From positions 57,505 through 121,504 of the forward strand of contig CAZGHI010000002.1 of assembly GCA_964525565.1 (NCBI GenBank): a stretch of 64,000 nt of DNA, given 5' to 3'. A program made the position numbers and the translations under genes. Shown here piece after piece: positions 54,406 through 64,000 of the stretch. A model generated the notes under the pieces. That model ran no database searches and was not told the DNA's origin. It saw nothing but the letters and a program-made list of their open reading frames with translations. Numbering within the stretch: position 1 is the first letter of the stretch; the number at the start of each line of letters is the position of its first letter. Source of the stretch: OLB6 sp964525565 (lineage in GTDB: Bacteria > Bacteroidota > Ignavibacteria > Kapaibacteriales > Kapaibacteriaceae).

Positions 54406-56058
54406 ATGAAGGTCCTCACATTTCTTCTCATTCTTGCCGTAGGTGTCATCAATGAATATGCTGCGGAGATACGAGGTCGCGTAACCAGTCTAGCAGGCAT
54501 AGCATTTAGCGACGCCGTTGTTTGCGTGTCTTACGTGGGTAAGAACGAAGAGTTAGCTCGTGCGACGCCATCGCCCGAAGGTTTGTTCTCGCTGAATGTA
54601 AACAAGTTAGGATACATGCAAGTCACTATCGCAGCTTCCGACCATCAGCAACAACAGCTTAAAGTGTTTATTCCGCATGGCGACTATACGTTAACACTCG
54701 AAGCAAGTCTCGGCACAAACATCACAAAGCAGAACATTACCAACGTTTCAGTGATCGGCGACTTTAATGCATGGAATTTTAACAGCGCACAACCAATGCG
54801 AAGAACGCCATCCGGCACCTATGTTGCGCGACTTCCTGCTGAAAGTAACATTGTCCAGTACCAGGTGTTGCTTACGTCGGCGGACAGTTCTGCAACAAAA
54901 AACTCAGTAAACGGCACTCAACATGCACGTCTGGAGTACGACGGAGGGGGTGATTTTCGATCGATTCTGTACACGTATGCCGATAGTATAGATGTTGAGT
55001 TCGATCCTTCAATGCTTCCACAATCCGATGCTCAAGGATTGATACGCGAAATCGGTTCTGAAGCAGAAAGGATTCGAGTGTTAACGGAGAACAGCCGCAA
55101 CGTACTTGACTATCTCTGGAGCACGAAAACCGTAGCCGATGGCAACTCAGAGAACACCAACGAAGTGTTGCGAACGATCATAGCTCCACGTGCACTAAAG
55201 CAGCTTCGCGACACAATTTCCATTCAGCCAAAAGGAGTGGAGCAGCAACTATTGGTGTATTTGGCCTTATCCACTATGGCATATTCTGCAGTTATTACAG
55301 CAGAAGACACAGCACTTGTTAGCAATTGTCTGTTGCATATTCCGCCAAGTTCTCCCGTGTGGACACTAGGTTTGGAGCCTATGATGCAAACCTATATGAA
55401 AGTTGGCATGCTTTCCCGGGTGATACCAGATGCAACTACAATTCACAACTACCAGGAACCCGACCCTGACCGTTTACCATGGATGTATTTAACCGTATGC
55501 TATCATGCTGCTGAGCACGACACCAGTCTGTTCGCATACGCCTATCGCCAACTGACAGAGAAATATGAATCGCACGTAGCCACCTACCTGGCTAAAACAG
55601 AATTAGATCCATCCCGACGAATTCGTGCAGGTGCTCGACTTCCTGACTTTCATTTTAAACTTCTTGACGATTCAACCGCCACCGTTTCTCCCGAATCGCT
55701 GCGAGGGAAGTGGGTTTTCATTGATTTGTGGGCTACGTGGTGCGGTCCGTGCATTTCAGAACTTCCAGTAATTACGCAAGCATGGGAACAGTATAAAAGC
55801 AAGAATATTGAGATTCTAAGCATCTCGTTTGATGCAGACCCCACGAAGGTCATTCTATTCAGAAAGGGTCGTTTTGCAATGCCCTGGAAGCATGTTTTTT
55901 CTCCGGGTGGATTTAAAAGCGAAGCAGCAGAAATATTTGAAGTGTACGGGATTCCCAAGCCAATCCTCGTATCACCTGATGGTATCATTACTCACGTTAG
56001 CAATGACCTGCGAGGAACAGCGTTGTTGGACACTCTGCGGAAGGTACTTGGAAGCTGA
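54406..56058 (+). CDS. Exported fusion: CBM48/AMPK-like domain plus TlpA-type thioredoxin
   Basis: A 550-residue protein from the ATG at 54406 (CAGGAGAG upstream). Signal peptide residues 1-21 (EYAAE). Residues ~22-95: carboxypeptidase-regulatory-like repeat (RGRVTSLAGIAFSDAVVCVSY). Residues ~115-185: a beta-sandwich like the early-set/CBM48-AMPK-beta glycogen-binding fold (NVSVIGDFNAWNFNSAQPM, GTYVARLPAESNIVQYQV). A helical region follows (~190-400). The end is a TlpA-type thioredoxin domain with WATWCGPC (Cys446, Cys449). The combination is unusual; a redox enzyme guided by a sugar- or glycan-binding module is possible but unproven. It follows hbd by 27 bases. Confidence 0.8.
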   Translation: MKVLTFLLILAVGVINEYAAEIRGRVTSLAGIAFSDAVVCVSYVGKNEELARATPSPEGLFSLNVNKLGYMQVTIAASDHQQQQLKVFIPHGDYTLTLEASLGTNITKQNITNVSVIGDFNAWNFNSAQPMRRTPSGTYVARLPAESNIVQYQVLLTSADSSATKNSVNGTQHARLEYDGGGDFRSILYTYADSIDVEFDPSMLPQSDAQGLIREIGSEAERIRVLTENSRNVLDYLWSTKTVADGNSENTNEVLRTIIAPRALKQLRDTISIQPKGVEQQLLVYLALSTMAYSAVITAEDTALVSNCLLHIPPSSPVWTLGLEPMMQTYMKVGMLSRVIPDATTIHNYQEPDPDRLPWMYLTVCYHAAEHDTSLFAYAYRQLTEKYESHVATYLAKTELDPSRRIRAGARLPDFHFKLLDDSTATVSPESLRGKWVFIDLWATWCGPCISELPVITQAWEQYKSKNIEILSISFDADPTKVILFRKGRFAMPWKHVFSPGGFKSEAAEIFEVYGIPKPILVSPDGIITHVSNDLRGTALLDTLRKVLGS

Positions 56059-56111
56059 GTGTGCAGAGTTGCAAGACAAAATAGAGGGCCATTTTGGCGG
56101 TAAGTAATAAT

Positions 56112-56128
56112 ACGCCTTGCAAAGGCGT
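56112..56128 (+). promoter_or_regulatory. Hairpin upstream of the 1164-residue T9SS protein
   Basis: ACGCCTT-gca-AAGGCGT, a perfect seven-pair stem in the leader before the ATG at 56177, 53 bases after the preceding stop. No T tail follows, so it may be a leader RNA structure rather than a terminator. Confidence 0.35.
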
Positions 56129-56176
56129 GTTATGGCCATATTTTCGGACTCTTCATTCACCCTTGAGGGTACCGTT

Positions 56177-59100
56177 ATGCGTCGTTCCCTGACTACGTTG
56201 CTAATCGTGGTTGTTGTTTTTGGGTCTCACTCAGTTTTTGCTCAAGAAGCTGACAAGATGGAGTTTTCAACAAATTCCGGAGGGCCAACTCTAACTAAAG
56301 AAACCGACAGCGTTGATATCTCCCTTGAAGGGAATGTTCTGACCATTGTTGGTCACATTCCAACTGGCGATCCTGCGCGGCCTTACCAAACCATGCGTCT
56401 GAGATTGCGTAATTACGATGGAAGTCGAGAACTACCTGCATCGTATCAGCTAGGATCCGGTGATGCCATCTGGCAAAACTTTGCCGGCACAACAGGTCTG
56501 TGCAACTGCCAATACGGCTTGTTCACGATTAATACGGTTGAAGGAAGCGGACGCATGACCGGAACATTTGAGTTTCGCTGTAACACACTGTTTCCATCTG
56601 GTAACGAGGTGAGTACGCATGTATTCAACGGACACGTTAGCGGAATTATTCCGATATCGCTGAAGATCAAGGTAAGGCCCGGAGAAAAATTCTCAGTGAA
56701 GCCGGACGACGATGTTACTCTATCCGTAACAGTGGAGAACGCCGTAACCGGCACATTGGTGAAGGATGCAACATTGTTGGTTGTTGACAATCCGATAACC
56801 AAGGACAAGAATCTTAATGTTGCCACCAGCGATGCCAATGGTCAGGCGAAGTACACCTTTAAGGTGCCTAAGGAGCTTACAGAACGCAAAACGTATGACG
56901 TAGTTCTATCGGCTCAAAAAATAAAGGCAATACAGGCTCCAAACGTTACTCAAAAAATTGAAGTTGAGCCTGACAGACGTTACTTCTACTATCGCTGTGG
57001 CGGCGTACCGATAATACAATATGACGCCGGTGAGGGTGAAACATGGGAGGTTGAAAAGGAAGGGTCGCCGATTATCAAGGCTAGTGGTTCGAAGGTTGTG
57101 ATCAACAACATGCTTACCTATCATGGCTCGAACTTCCGTATCGACACAACACCCGGAAGTGAGCGTGCCTTTTACGATGGAGATTTATTCTGCGATGGGT
57201 GCAGCGAGAGTTTTATTCTAAGCTCAGTTGCTTTTGTGATGACTACTGTTGGGCTGGACTGTGAAGGTGTTATCAAACTTGCTTCTTCCGTGCAACCCGG
57301 CATTGAGTTTCTCGGTGGCAAGGTGAAGCTCACAGAATTCGGTTTCATCGGCAGTTGGAACGATCCGGGCATAAAGATGACAATCACCGGAGAAATGCCA
57401 ACGGACTACGGCATTTCCGCTAAATGTTTAAAAAGCAACAATCCCGACAATCAAAGTGTTGGCGTTGGATTTGTCTATAAGAAGAGCACCGGATTTGAAC
57501 AGATCAAGCTTGACATTGAAAACATCAGCATTGGTAAAGCCTTTTGCATGAACGATCTGGAAGTAACGTATGACTATACCAAGAAACTCCTTGATGCTTA
57601 CTGCAGAATTACGTGGGAAATGCTCGATGGACCGAACAAACCAAAGGGTAATGAGGCCAAGATTAAAACAGTACTTCGAGGGGAACAGCAAGGCGACAAA
57701 ACACACATCTTTCTGAAAGACTTTAGCCTTCAGGTTACATCGGACTTTTGCAAGACGATACCCATTCGACCTGAATTCTGTTTTAAAGGGGCTAGGATAG
57801 ATGCCGGATTTGATACCGAGAAAGGACAAAAGAAATGGAAATTTGGACTCACCGGAATCTTTAAGCCAAGCTTAGAAAATTCGTTAAAGTTTCTGCAATC
57901 GTGGAATTCCAAACTCGGTTCAACACAACCCGAAGCAGCCGAGTTTGAGTTAGGAGGATTATGGGAGTATCCGGCATCGTTTACCGGAAAGGCACAGCTT
58001 AAGCTGGCAAAGATTCCATACATATCAGAAACCAAAAGTTGGCAGGGTATTCTCAGCGGTTCAATAAATATTGATTTTACAAAAGGGTTGTACGGAAAAG
58101 TAAGCGGCAACATTGGTCACCTGGGCATGGATGACTTCTTTGCCTCGGTTACTGATGTTAAGTTAAATCTTGGCATGGTTCCATTCGATGTGTCGCTCTC
58201 TGGCACGGCATCCCTGCGCATCCCTCAGGTTGGGACTGAACTGAATGAAACAGGTGCTGCTAAGTACTTGCGCTGGATTGAATCATTTGGTCTTAGTAAC
58301 ATAACGCTCGGGCAGGGTCAGATGTATCTGGGTATCAATGAAGTTGATGGCTTCAAATTCCTAGCTGTTGCAGACGTAACCAAAAATCCAATTCCTATCG
58401 TTCGTTCTTATGGCCGAATGTTCCTGCAAATCAGCGTACCACCCGTGGATGGCTATTATCTCAATTGGGGAAGCGGTTACGACAAACTTGCTGTAATGCG
58501 CGAGAAGACCGATCCTAAAAGTATTGTGAGCAAGGGGGGGGCATTTGTTCAGGCTGCTCCGGCTGATACCTTTACGGTAACGGCAGATATGGAGCGGGTC
58601 TTTATCCTTGTTAGCGGAGAAACAACAGCACCACAGAGCGAGCTTGTATCGCCAACTGGTGAAACATATGCTACTACGAAGCCTGATTCTTCGATTATTC
58701 GGTTCGACGCATCGAATGGTGCCATGACGCAGTGGGTATTGATAGAGCCTGCGCAAGGCAACTGGGTTATCAAACTCACGAATCCAAAGCCGGAAGACGA
58801 GGTTGCAATTTCATCACTCCGCCGTGAACGTGCATTTGCTCTAACCGCATCGGTCACGAATAGAGTACTAACGGTAACGTGGAATCCGGAAGGATTGGAT
58901 ACTTCGGACCGAGTCTCGCTGGTATTAACTGAAACACTGGGAGAAATGGGTGGTGTGCAAATTGGAACTGTTCGTGCATCTCATGGCACATACAGCTATA
59001 CTTTAACGGATTCGTTGTTGGCCTGCTCCTATTATGTAGGTGGCGTTTTAGCAGCGACAGGATCCACTATAGCTACAGCATTTGCGCCCGATCCAATACA

Positions 59101-59671
59101 AACGGGAAAAGTTATCCTGGCGCCCCCTACCAATATTCAAGCCTTAAAGAATACCACAAACAATGTAACAACGATCACATGGCAACCATCGCCCGATCCA
59201 ATGGCGGCTAGCTATGCCATCTTGGATCGCACAGCAGAAGGCGATACTGTACTTGCCTTTGCAGAGCGATACGAAACATCCAAGAGTTTCGGTCCGGACA
59301 TTACCTTTACGAATATAAAAATGGTTACAATCGGCGATAACGACTTACGCGGTTGCCCTTCGGAATCTGTAGATGTTGTTACCAGCGTAATCGAGGACGT
59401 ATGGGCTGGTCAGAGCAAGGAAATGCGTCTTGTTCCGAACCCTGCAACTGATGTTGTGATGCTTCATGCACGAAATCTGAGGGAAGGACCAGTTTCGATT
59501 CAGATTGTTAATATGATGGGGCAACGAGTGGCGCGCTATACAGCGTATTCATCGTCTATCGGCGAAGCCGAGCAAGCAATGGACATTTCGGGATTAGCCT
59601 CCGGCATGTATTATGTGCATATCGTGCAGGCATCTGAAACATTTACCGAACCATTAAGCATACAGCGTTAG
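56177..59671 (+). CDS. Large secreted protein with T9SS type A sorting domain
   Basis: A 1164-residue protein from the ATG at 56177 (signal peptide residues 1-24, HSVFAQE). The first ~170 residues include a Cys-bearing beta domain (GTTGLCNCQYGLFTIN). An Ig-like region follows (~170-260; IKVRPGEKFSVKPDDDVTLSV). A long beta-rich middle (~300-850) has no family I recognise. Near 950-1060 there are FN3-like segments. The C-terminus is a T9SS type A domain (MRLVPNPATDVVMLHARN, IVNMMGQRVARY, SGLASGMYYVHIVQ). A run of eight G at about 58534-58541 lies inside the frame and keeps it. It is convergent with the ABC ATPase gene, with stops overlapping. Adhesin-like surface role is only a guess. Confidence 0.8.
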   Translation: MRRSLTTLLIVVVVFGSHSVFAQEADKMEFSTNSGGPTLTKETDSVDISLEGNVLTIVGHIPTGDPARPYQTMRLRLRNYDGSRELPASYQLGSGDAIWQNFAGTTGLCNCQYGLFTINTVEGSGRMTGTFEFRCNTLFPSGNEVSTHVFNGHVSGIIPISLKIKVRPGEKFSVKPDDDVTLSVTVENAVTGTLVKDATLLVVDNPITKDKNLNVATSDANGQAKYTFKVPKELTERKTYDVVLSAQKIKAIQAPNVTQKIEVEPDRRYFYYRCGGVPIIQYDAGEGETWEVEKEGSPIIKASGSKVVINNMLTYHGSNFRIDTTPGSERAFYDGDLFCDGCSESFILSSVAFVMTTVGLDCEGVIKLASSVQPGIEFLGGKVKLTEFGFIGSWNDPGIKMTITGEMPTDYGISAKCLKSNNPDNQSVGVGFVYKKSTGFEQIKLDIENISIGKAFCMNDLEVTYDYTKKLLDAYCRITWEMLDGPNKPKGNEAKIKTVLRGEQQGDKTHIFLKDFSLQVTSDFCKTIPIRPEFCFKGARIDAGFDTEKGQKKWKFGLTGIFKPSLENSLKFLQSWNSKLGSTQPEAAEFELGGLWEYPASFTGKAQLKLAKIPYISETKSWQGILSGSINIDFTKGLYGKVSGNIGHLGMDDFFASVTDVKLNLGMVPFDVSLSGTASLRIPQVGTELNETGAAKYLRWIESFGLSNITLGQGQMYLGINEVDGFKFLAVADVTKNPIPIVRSYGRMFLQISVPPVDGYYLNWGSGYDKLAVMREKTDPKSIVSKGGAFVQAAPADTFTVTADMERVFILVSGETTAPQSELVSPTGETYATTKPDSSIIRFDASNGAMTQWVLIEPAQGNWVIKLTNPKPEDEVAISSLRRERAFALTASVTNRVLTVTWNPEGLDTSDRVSLVLTETLGEMGGVQIGTVRASHGTYSYTLTDSLLACSYYVGGVLAATGSTIATAFAPDPIQTGKVILAPPTNIQALKNTTNNVTTITWQPSPDPMAASYAILDRTAEGDTVLAFAERYETSKSFGPDITFTNIKMVTIGDNDLRGCPSESVDVVTSVIEDVWAGQSKEMRLVPNPATDVVMLHARNLREGPVSIQIVNMMGQRVARYTAYSSSIGEAEQAMDISGLASGMYYVHIVQASETFTEPLSIQR

Positions 59672-60630
59672 AACCAGCGAATGTATTCGGCCGGTGCAAT
59701 CATGGTGATTGTCCGGCCGATTTCTATTTGTGGCATGTGCTGAATGCGAGCTGAGATGTTGGTGTTATTGCAAATGCCATGCAGCAGCCACTCGCCACCG
59801 ATAAACTCCGTGGACTGAATCATGACATGTAATGGGGTACCGGCTACATCATTCCGTAGCGTAAGATGTTCCGGACGGATACCAAGCGTTTGATGATTCA
59901 CAGGAATCAGATTCATTGGCGGATTGCCGGTAAACGTTGCCACAAAGATGTTCGCTGGATTATTATAAATTTCTTCAGGAGATCCCACTTGCTGTAGTGT
60001 ACCAGTGTTCAATACGGCCATACGGTCGCTCATCGTCATAGCTTCCATTTGGTCGTGAGTAACATACACCGTAGTAACGCCAAGTTTACGTTGCAGAGCT
60101 TTCAGCTCCGTGCGCATGTGTGTACGTAGTTGCGCATCGAGGTTGCTCAAGGGTTCATCAAAAAGGAACACTCGAGGTTTACGAATAATCACCCTACCCA
60201 CGGCCACACGTTGCCGTTGGCCGCCGGACAGCTGTTTAGGTTTTCTGTCCAGCAAATCTGCCAGGCCCAATATTTCTGCCGTTTCCTGAACGCGCTTCGC
60301 AATTTCTGCAGAAGGTACACGCTGAACGGAGAGTGGAAAGCCAAGATTTTCGGCCACCGTCATGTGTGGGTAGAGCGCATAGTTCTGAAAAACCATACCA
60401 ACATCGCGGTCGCGGGGGGCAACAGCATTTATCGGAGTATCATCAAACAGGATCTGTCCTTCCGTGACAGACTCCAAACCGGCAATCATGCGTAGGAGTG
60501 TACTTTTTCCGCACCCACTTGGGCCAACGAGCACAAAGAACTCACCTGCTTCGATCGTAAGCGAGATGTTATTCAGAGGCTGAACGCCGGAGTATTGTTT
60601 GGATACGCCTTGGAATGTGATGCTGGTCAT
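59668..60630 (-). CDS. MalK/UgpC-type ABC transporter ATP-binding protein
   Basis: A 320-residue ATPase of the carbohydrate-uptake CUT1 subfamily. Walker A GPSGCGKST near residue 36, Q-loop in VFQNYALYPHMTVAEN, signature LSGGQRQRVAVGRV, Walker B VFLFDEPLSNLDA, H-loop VTHDQMEAM. A C-terminal TOBE/MOP domain (~230-320; TLGIRPEHLTL) is typical of MalK/UgpC. The ATG at 60630 is preferred to a TTG nine bases upstream. No permease or binding-protein gene is adjacent, so it may be shared among several sugar transporters, as seen for MsmK in some bacteria. Confidence 0.88.
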   Translation of the reverse strand: MTSITFQGVSKQYSGVQPLNNISLTIEAGEFFVLVGPSGCGKSTLLRMIAGLESVTEGQILFDDTPINAVAPRDRDVGMVFQNYALYPHMTVAENLGFPLSVQRVPSAEIAKRVQETAEILGLADLLDRKPKQLSGGQRQRVAVGRVIIRKPRVFLFDEPLSNLDAQLRTHMRTELKALQRKLGVTTVYVTHDQMEAMTMSDRMAVLNTGTLQQVGSPEEIYNNPANIFVATFTGNPPMNLIPVNHQTLGIRPEHLTLRNDVAGTPLHVMIQSTEFIGGEWLLHGICNNTNISARIQHMPQIEIGRTITMIAPAEYIRWF

Positions 60631-60639
60631 ATAGGTCAA

Positions 60640-61841
60640 AAGTACGTCTGCTGAACCTTAATACGCTGCCATACTCGTTAGAGAATTCTTGAATAGTTAG
60701 ACTACACAATCAGAACTGTTCCGCGCATCGAACACAACGTTCTACCTTGATGTATGCAAAAGATTAGCGTGTTTGGGTACCACATGCTGACGCAAGCTAC
60801 ATAGTGTTGTATGCAAGAGTAAATCAAACTCGCTGGTTGTTGTTGTCAAGCACATTGCAATCACTACAGAACAAACTGCTTTACATAGTGATGCACATCT
60901 GGCTATTGAGCCGATTTCAGGTTGCCATTGCCGTGTGCGTGTACCGTGCTTTACCCCTACCATGCGATTGTCCCAGAAACATAGATCTAACATCAATACA
61001 GTTGTTGGTGAATCGGTATGTTTGATTGAAACCAAAGTACTTCTTTAGAGCTGTCCTAGAGCCTCGAGTTTTGTATGAAGTGCTGCAGCAAACGAGAGAG
61101 CATTTCATGAAAACTTCGACCCTTCGACCCATCGTTTATGGAGCGATCAAAGGTGCAGTAGACTTTCATAACTCCTCGGCAAGGCAAGTAGGACTCCGAG
61201 TGCAAGAGAACCAAGTGCGAGTAGCATAGGTTGCGAGGCAGATGCCGTTGATTCAATCCGAAGTATTACAACACGTTCCTATGCTTTCGTATGCGTTTAC
61301 CTCCTAGTAATGGTCGCGTTTGTACCACACGTTGTTAAACTCAATGGACGCTTGTCGTATCTAGTTCGCAGGCATCTCAAAACTTTACTTTGGTAGGACC
61401 AGGAGGTGTTTGCCAGAATCCCCCCGTGGGTAGTTCAGTCCACGTTACATCTTCATCCTGAAGCCGACCCAATTGCACGTTGGAGTTTCGGGAGTGTAAC
61501 CTAGAAATGGTGGCAGCGGGTAGCAGAGGGCTGATAACTACACCAGGAAGGATAACGGCTCTTTCGCAACAGAATGACTTTGTGGTTGCCGCACATATCA
61601 CAGCAAACAATCTTCGGCTAGCGGTCAACTCACCTGGATTTATTGTGCAATTCCGGTAGCTGGTGGCATGGTAAGTATCTTATAAACAATGACGATGATG
61701 ATAATCGCAGCAATTACGTACACCAACAGGAATCTGGCAGTAACATTTTGTGGCAAGAACTACTTTGCAGGTTGTACATCCATTGCACGCGGAGTGCTCA
61801 TTGGTGTACGCTTCATCAGCTAACTATAAGGTGAGCTTGTT
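60640..61841. other. 1.2-kb region without an intact gene
   Basis: No supported complete gene on either strand. The densest coding-like signal is on the plus strand at 61339-61659: a frame reading TLVGPGGVCQNPPVGSS, broken by TGA at 61459-61461, then continuing ITTPGRITALSQQNDF and NSPGFIVQFR before a stop. That stretch could be a decayed or frameshifted gene. A 67-codon frame (61026-61229, TTG start) and an 83-codon minus frame (61377-61628) are not convincing. No terminator, tRNA or repeat was recognised. It contrasts with the tight packing elsewhere. Confidence 0.55.
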
Positions 61842-64000
61842 ATGATGATACTAACTGTTTTACAGCACTACGTTAACAAGATCAAAGTTGCGTTCTTTCA
61901 TTTATTCCTGCATTTGCTTTTCCTAACTCCAATGCCAGCAATCGCTGACCTCCCAACACCAGTATGGGAGTGGTACGGTCCAATTGCAGCGATAAATCCC
62001 GTGTTCCTCATGTTTTGGCCGGTGGTGAACGAATAGCAATCAATCACGGACAGACAATGGTGCTCTACGATACAAAGTCCGGAAAAGTGCTTTTGATGTG
62101 TGGAGCCACTCAAAGAATCTTTCACAGAGATCTAAACCATATAACGATGCGGTTCGGCAATCTATTAGCCACGATTAATGTCGTAACCATGGATACAGTT
62201 GCAACATTCACATTGCCTAGTAGCGAGTACGAACCAAGTGCCATTTCGAATGATGGCTCGCTTGTACTGATGAAGACCAATACCTCCGTGATTGTATGCG
62301 ATATGGTTCAACAGCTATACACAAAACTGAACGCATTGCCTACAGCAAATTTCTTTTTTGATGACGATAATGCAATCATACAGTGGACGGCAGTTGAAAG
62401 TATGGGAAGAGACAAGCAAGTATATGGCGGACTGAGCCGACGTGAAGGTGAATTCTGGGATAAGCACATTGTATTGCAGGCCGATAAGTATAGTGCAACC
62501 TCGTATGTAGCTCCAGGGATTATTCACGTTTATCAACGAGAACACTACATGAAATCTGCGAGTGATACCTATACACTACGGTCGTCGAAGAAGCCGGGCA
62601 CAATTCTGCTAGAACATGCGCACGCAGTAGTACGTTTTCCCAGTGGACATATAGCGGTCGTTACTGACTCAACTCGTCTGAATGGAGTAGGGAAATGGAT
62701 TCGTTTGTACTCCTCAGAACTTCAGCAACAAGGACCACTGGTGAGATTGCCAATTGAACACAGGTTTATAGTTGAGGCGGAGGTAGGAACATACATTATT
62801 GCAGAGGATGGAGTACAATATCGCTGGTATGCCTACTCTGGACAATTGGAAAAGCGTGATGTTGAATGGTTTCCGCACAACAGACGCGATTCCATGCACT
62901 ATGCTCAAAACAATATTCTGCTATTCTACAGCACGCTTCGCGGACTACAGTTTTATAATCTGATAGAAGGAAAAGTTGAGAATATCTTTAGACTGCATGG
63001 TCTTCCGATGCAAAAAATCTCGACATCTCGACATTCAAATACAATTCGATCAGGCAACTACTTCTATGATGCTGATATTGCCACTGGTACATTGAATGCC
63101 AAGACATTCTGGCATCCTCCAACAAAAGGAGGCGCAGTTTATGCTAAGGGAACCGATCGGTGGTACTGGTATGATTCGAGTGCTGTTTATTCCACGTACT
63201 CGTTCAGTGAAAAGGTACAGAATGTATACTATGAACAGGCATCAGGCATTACCGATGTTTGTCTGAACAGTAATGGATCGAAAATGTACACTGCAGACAT
63301 TGCTGGCAGTGTACTTGAGCGAGACATGCCTATCGGATCGTCGTTACGAAGGGTGCTATACACCAAGCCAATAACGGGCATTCAACTTTATCGAGCTGAG
63401 CTATCGAACAATGATTCTATGCTGGTACTGCTCCTTAAGCGCAAAGATTCTGTGCTTATACACACTCGATCGCTATCGGACACATCACAATGGAAAGAAA
63501 TCAATCTAGGAATTGCTTCGCCCGCAGAACAGAAAACTGAGATCCTTCGCTACAACGCCCTGTATGTGTCACATATACAAGACTACATTGTTGCGGCCAT
63601 TGCAAATCACCAAGCAGTATTCAGTATTGGTTTGGATGGGGTAGTTCGAAGTATTCCAACATATGGCTATGTAAGGGGTANNNNNNNNNNNNNNNNGAAC
63701 AACGACTCAGTAGTTGTTGTTCTTACGCTGTCCGGTGTTATCTATACTGTGAATGCAAACACATGGACAATTATTGACACATTGCTTCTTGAACCACTTG
63801 CAACGTCAGACGGTACAATAGCAACCATTTTCGATATTATGTATGATGCTACATCCGATCTACTATACGTTTCTGCGACTAGTTACTCGGGCATGTCTGT
63901 GATCTTCATAGAACCGCGTACTAAGGAAACCTTTGCACGTGAATATGAATACTCGCTAGTCAGGTTCGCTCGTAATAGCGGCGGTGCCTTTCTCTTCTCC
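61842..64000 (+). pseudogene. Long exported, probably propeller-like protein; frameshifted, contains gap, runs off window
   Basis: The ATG at 61842 is preceded by AAGGTGAG (61829-61836). It opens a signal peptide (KIKVAFFHLFLHLLFL, ending PAIADLP). That frame stops at 62034. One base short, from the T run at 62013-62016, a second frame continues without stops to the window edge. An extra T would read MFLAGGERIAIN straight through. The long part repeats short strand patterns typical of beta-propellers (MVLYDTKSGKVLLMC, AISNDGSLVLMKTN, CLNSNGSKMYTADIAG, VVLTLSGVIYTVNANTW). Sixteen N at 63681-63696 keep the frame. At least 719 residues are encoded in the window. The family is not recognised. A sequencing error is the simplest reason for the frameshift. 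Confidence 0.75.
63681..63696. other. Assembly gap (16 N)
   Basis: Sixteen N inside the long exported protein gene near the end of the window. The reading frame on both sides agrees with this length. Confidence 0.95.

Noticed and set aside
61377..61628. Minus-strand 83-codon frame in the gene-poor region
   Set aside because: No ribosome site or family; the opposite strand has an equally coding-like frame.
1..64000. CRISPR arrays, insertion sequences, prophage, toxin-antitoxin or known defence genes
   Set aside because: No regular repeats, transposase, integrase or known defence motifs were seen in reading both strands; absence is limited by manual reading.

Overview
The window looks like chromosome from a member of the Bacteroidota/Chlorobiota (FCB) group, quite possibly a deep Ignavibacteria/Kapabacteria-type lineage. 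The reasons are four proteins ending in type IX secretion (T9SS) sorting domains, family hallmarks such as Omp28, DUF6029, Wzi-like barrel, DUF2723/GT117, PD40-OmpA and TM2/DUF2752, and a bacillithiol gene (bshB1). Many start codons also lack a clear Shine-Dalgarno. The lineage is inferred from gene content only. The assembly is a draft: five short N-runs all fall inside genes, and two genes carry single-base frameshifts in homopolymers (pyk at 41409-41412, and a secreted protein at 62013-62016).

Layout. 1-5.7 kb: start of rsmH, a c-type cytochrome lipoprotein, the operon rnhA-dut-rpiB-bshB1 (read leftward), comM and an RmlD-like reductase. 5.7-13.5 kb: CPA2 antiporter, tRNA-Glu with its terminator, coaE, the coupled pair ric-nadA, trxA, pterin dehydratase-eno, and phosphoglucomutase. 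13.5-23.1 kb: rfbC, pdxB, a T9SS-exported sugar-dehydrogenase-like protein with an Ig-like lipoprotein, YihY, a DEDDy exonuclease, a VWA-OmpA lipoprotein and a DUF2723 glycosyltransferase. 23.3-29.8 kb: an envelope cluster (T9SS protein; TlpA-DUF6029-Omp28; Wzi-like barrel; SPOR protein). 29.8-38 kb: murG with two unknown membrane proteins and sixA, then mdh, rplU-rpmA, DUF2752-TM2-phosphatase and an acyl-CoA dehydrogenase. 38-51.2 kb: M16 protease, broken pyk, ymdB, cobalamin adenosyltransferase, two lipoproteins, rsmB, a beta-barrel followed by a large PD40 protein with two OmpA-like domains, and lgt. 51.2-60.6 kb: an unknown membrane protein, a T9SS protein, hbd, a thioredoxin fusion, a 1164-residue T9SS protein and a MalK/UgpC-type ATPase. 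60.6-61.8 kb has no intact gene. 61.8 kb to the end holds a long, secreted, probably propeller-like protein that runs off the window.

How the genes work together. Central metabolism is represented by eno, pyk, mdh, phosphoglucomutase, hbd and acyl-CoA dehydrogenase. Cofactor supply is represented by coaE, nadA, pdxB, cobalamin adenosyltransferase and pterin dehydratase. Envelope biogenesis (murG, lgt, rfbC, RmlD, DUF2723, YihY, OmpA/SPOR anchors) accompanies a secretome that uses T9SS. Genes are packed tightly: same-strand neighbours often overlap by 1-4 bases, and several convergent pairs overlap by 11-50 bases.

I found no CRISPR array, insertion sequence, phage, toxin-antitoxin or recognisable defence locus. 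The most distinctive items are unusual domain combinations and small gene teams rather than an obvious new system.
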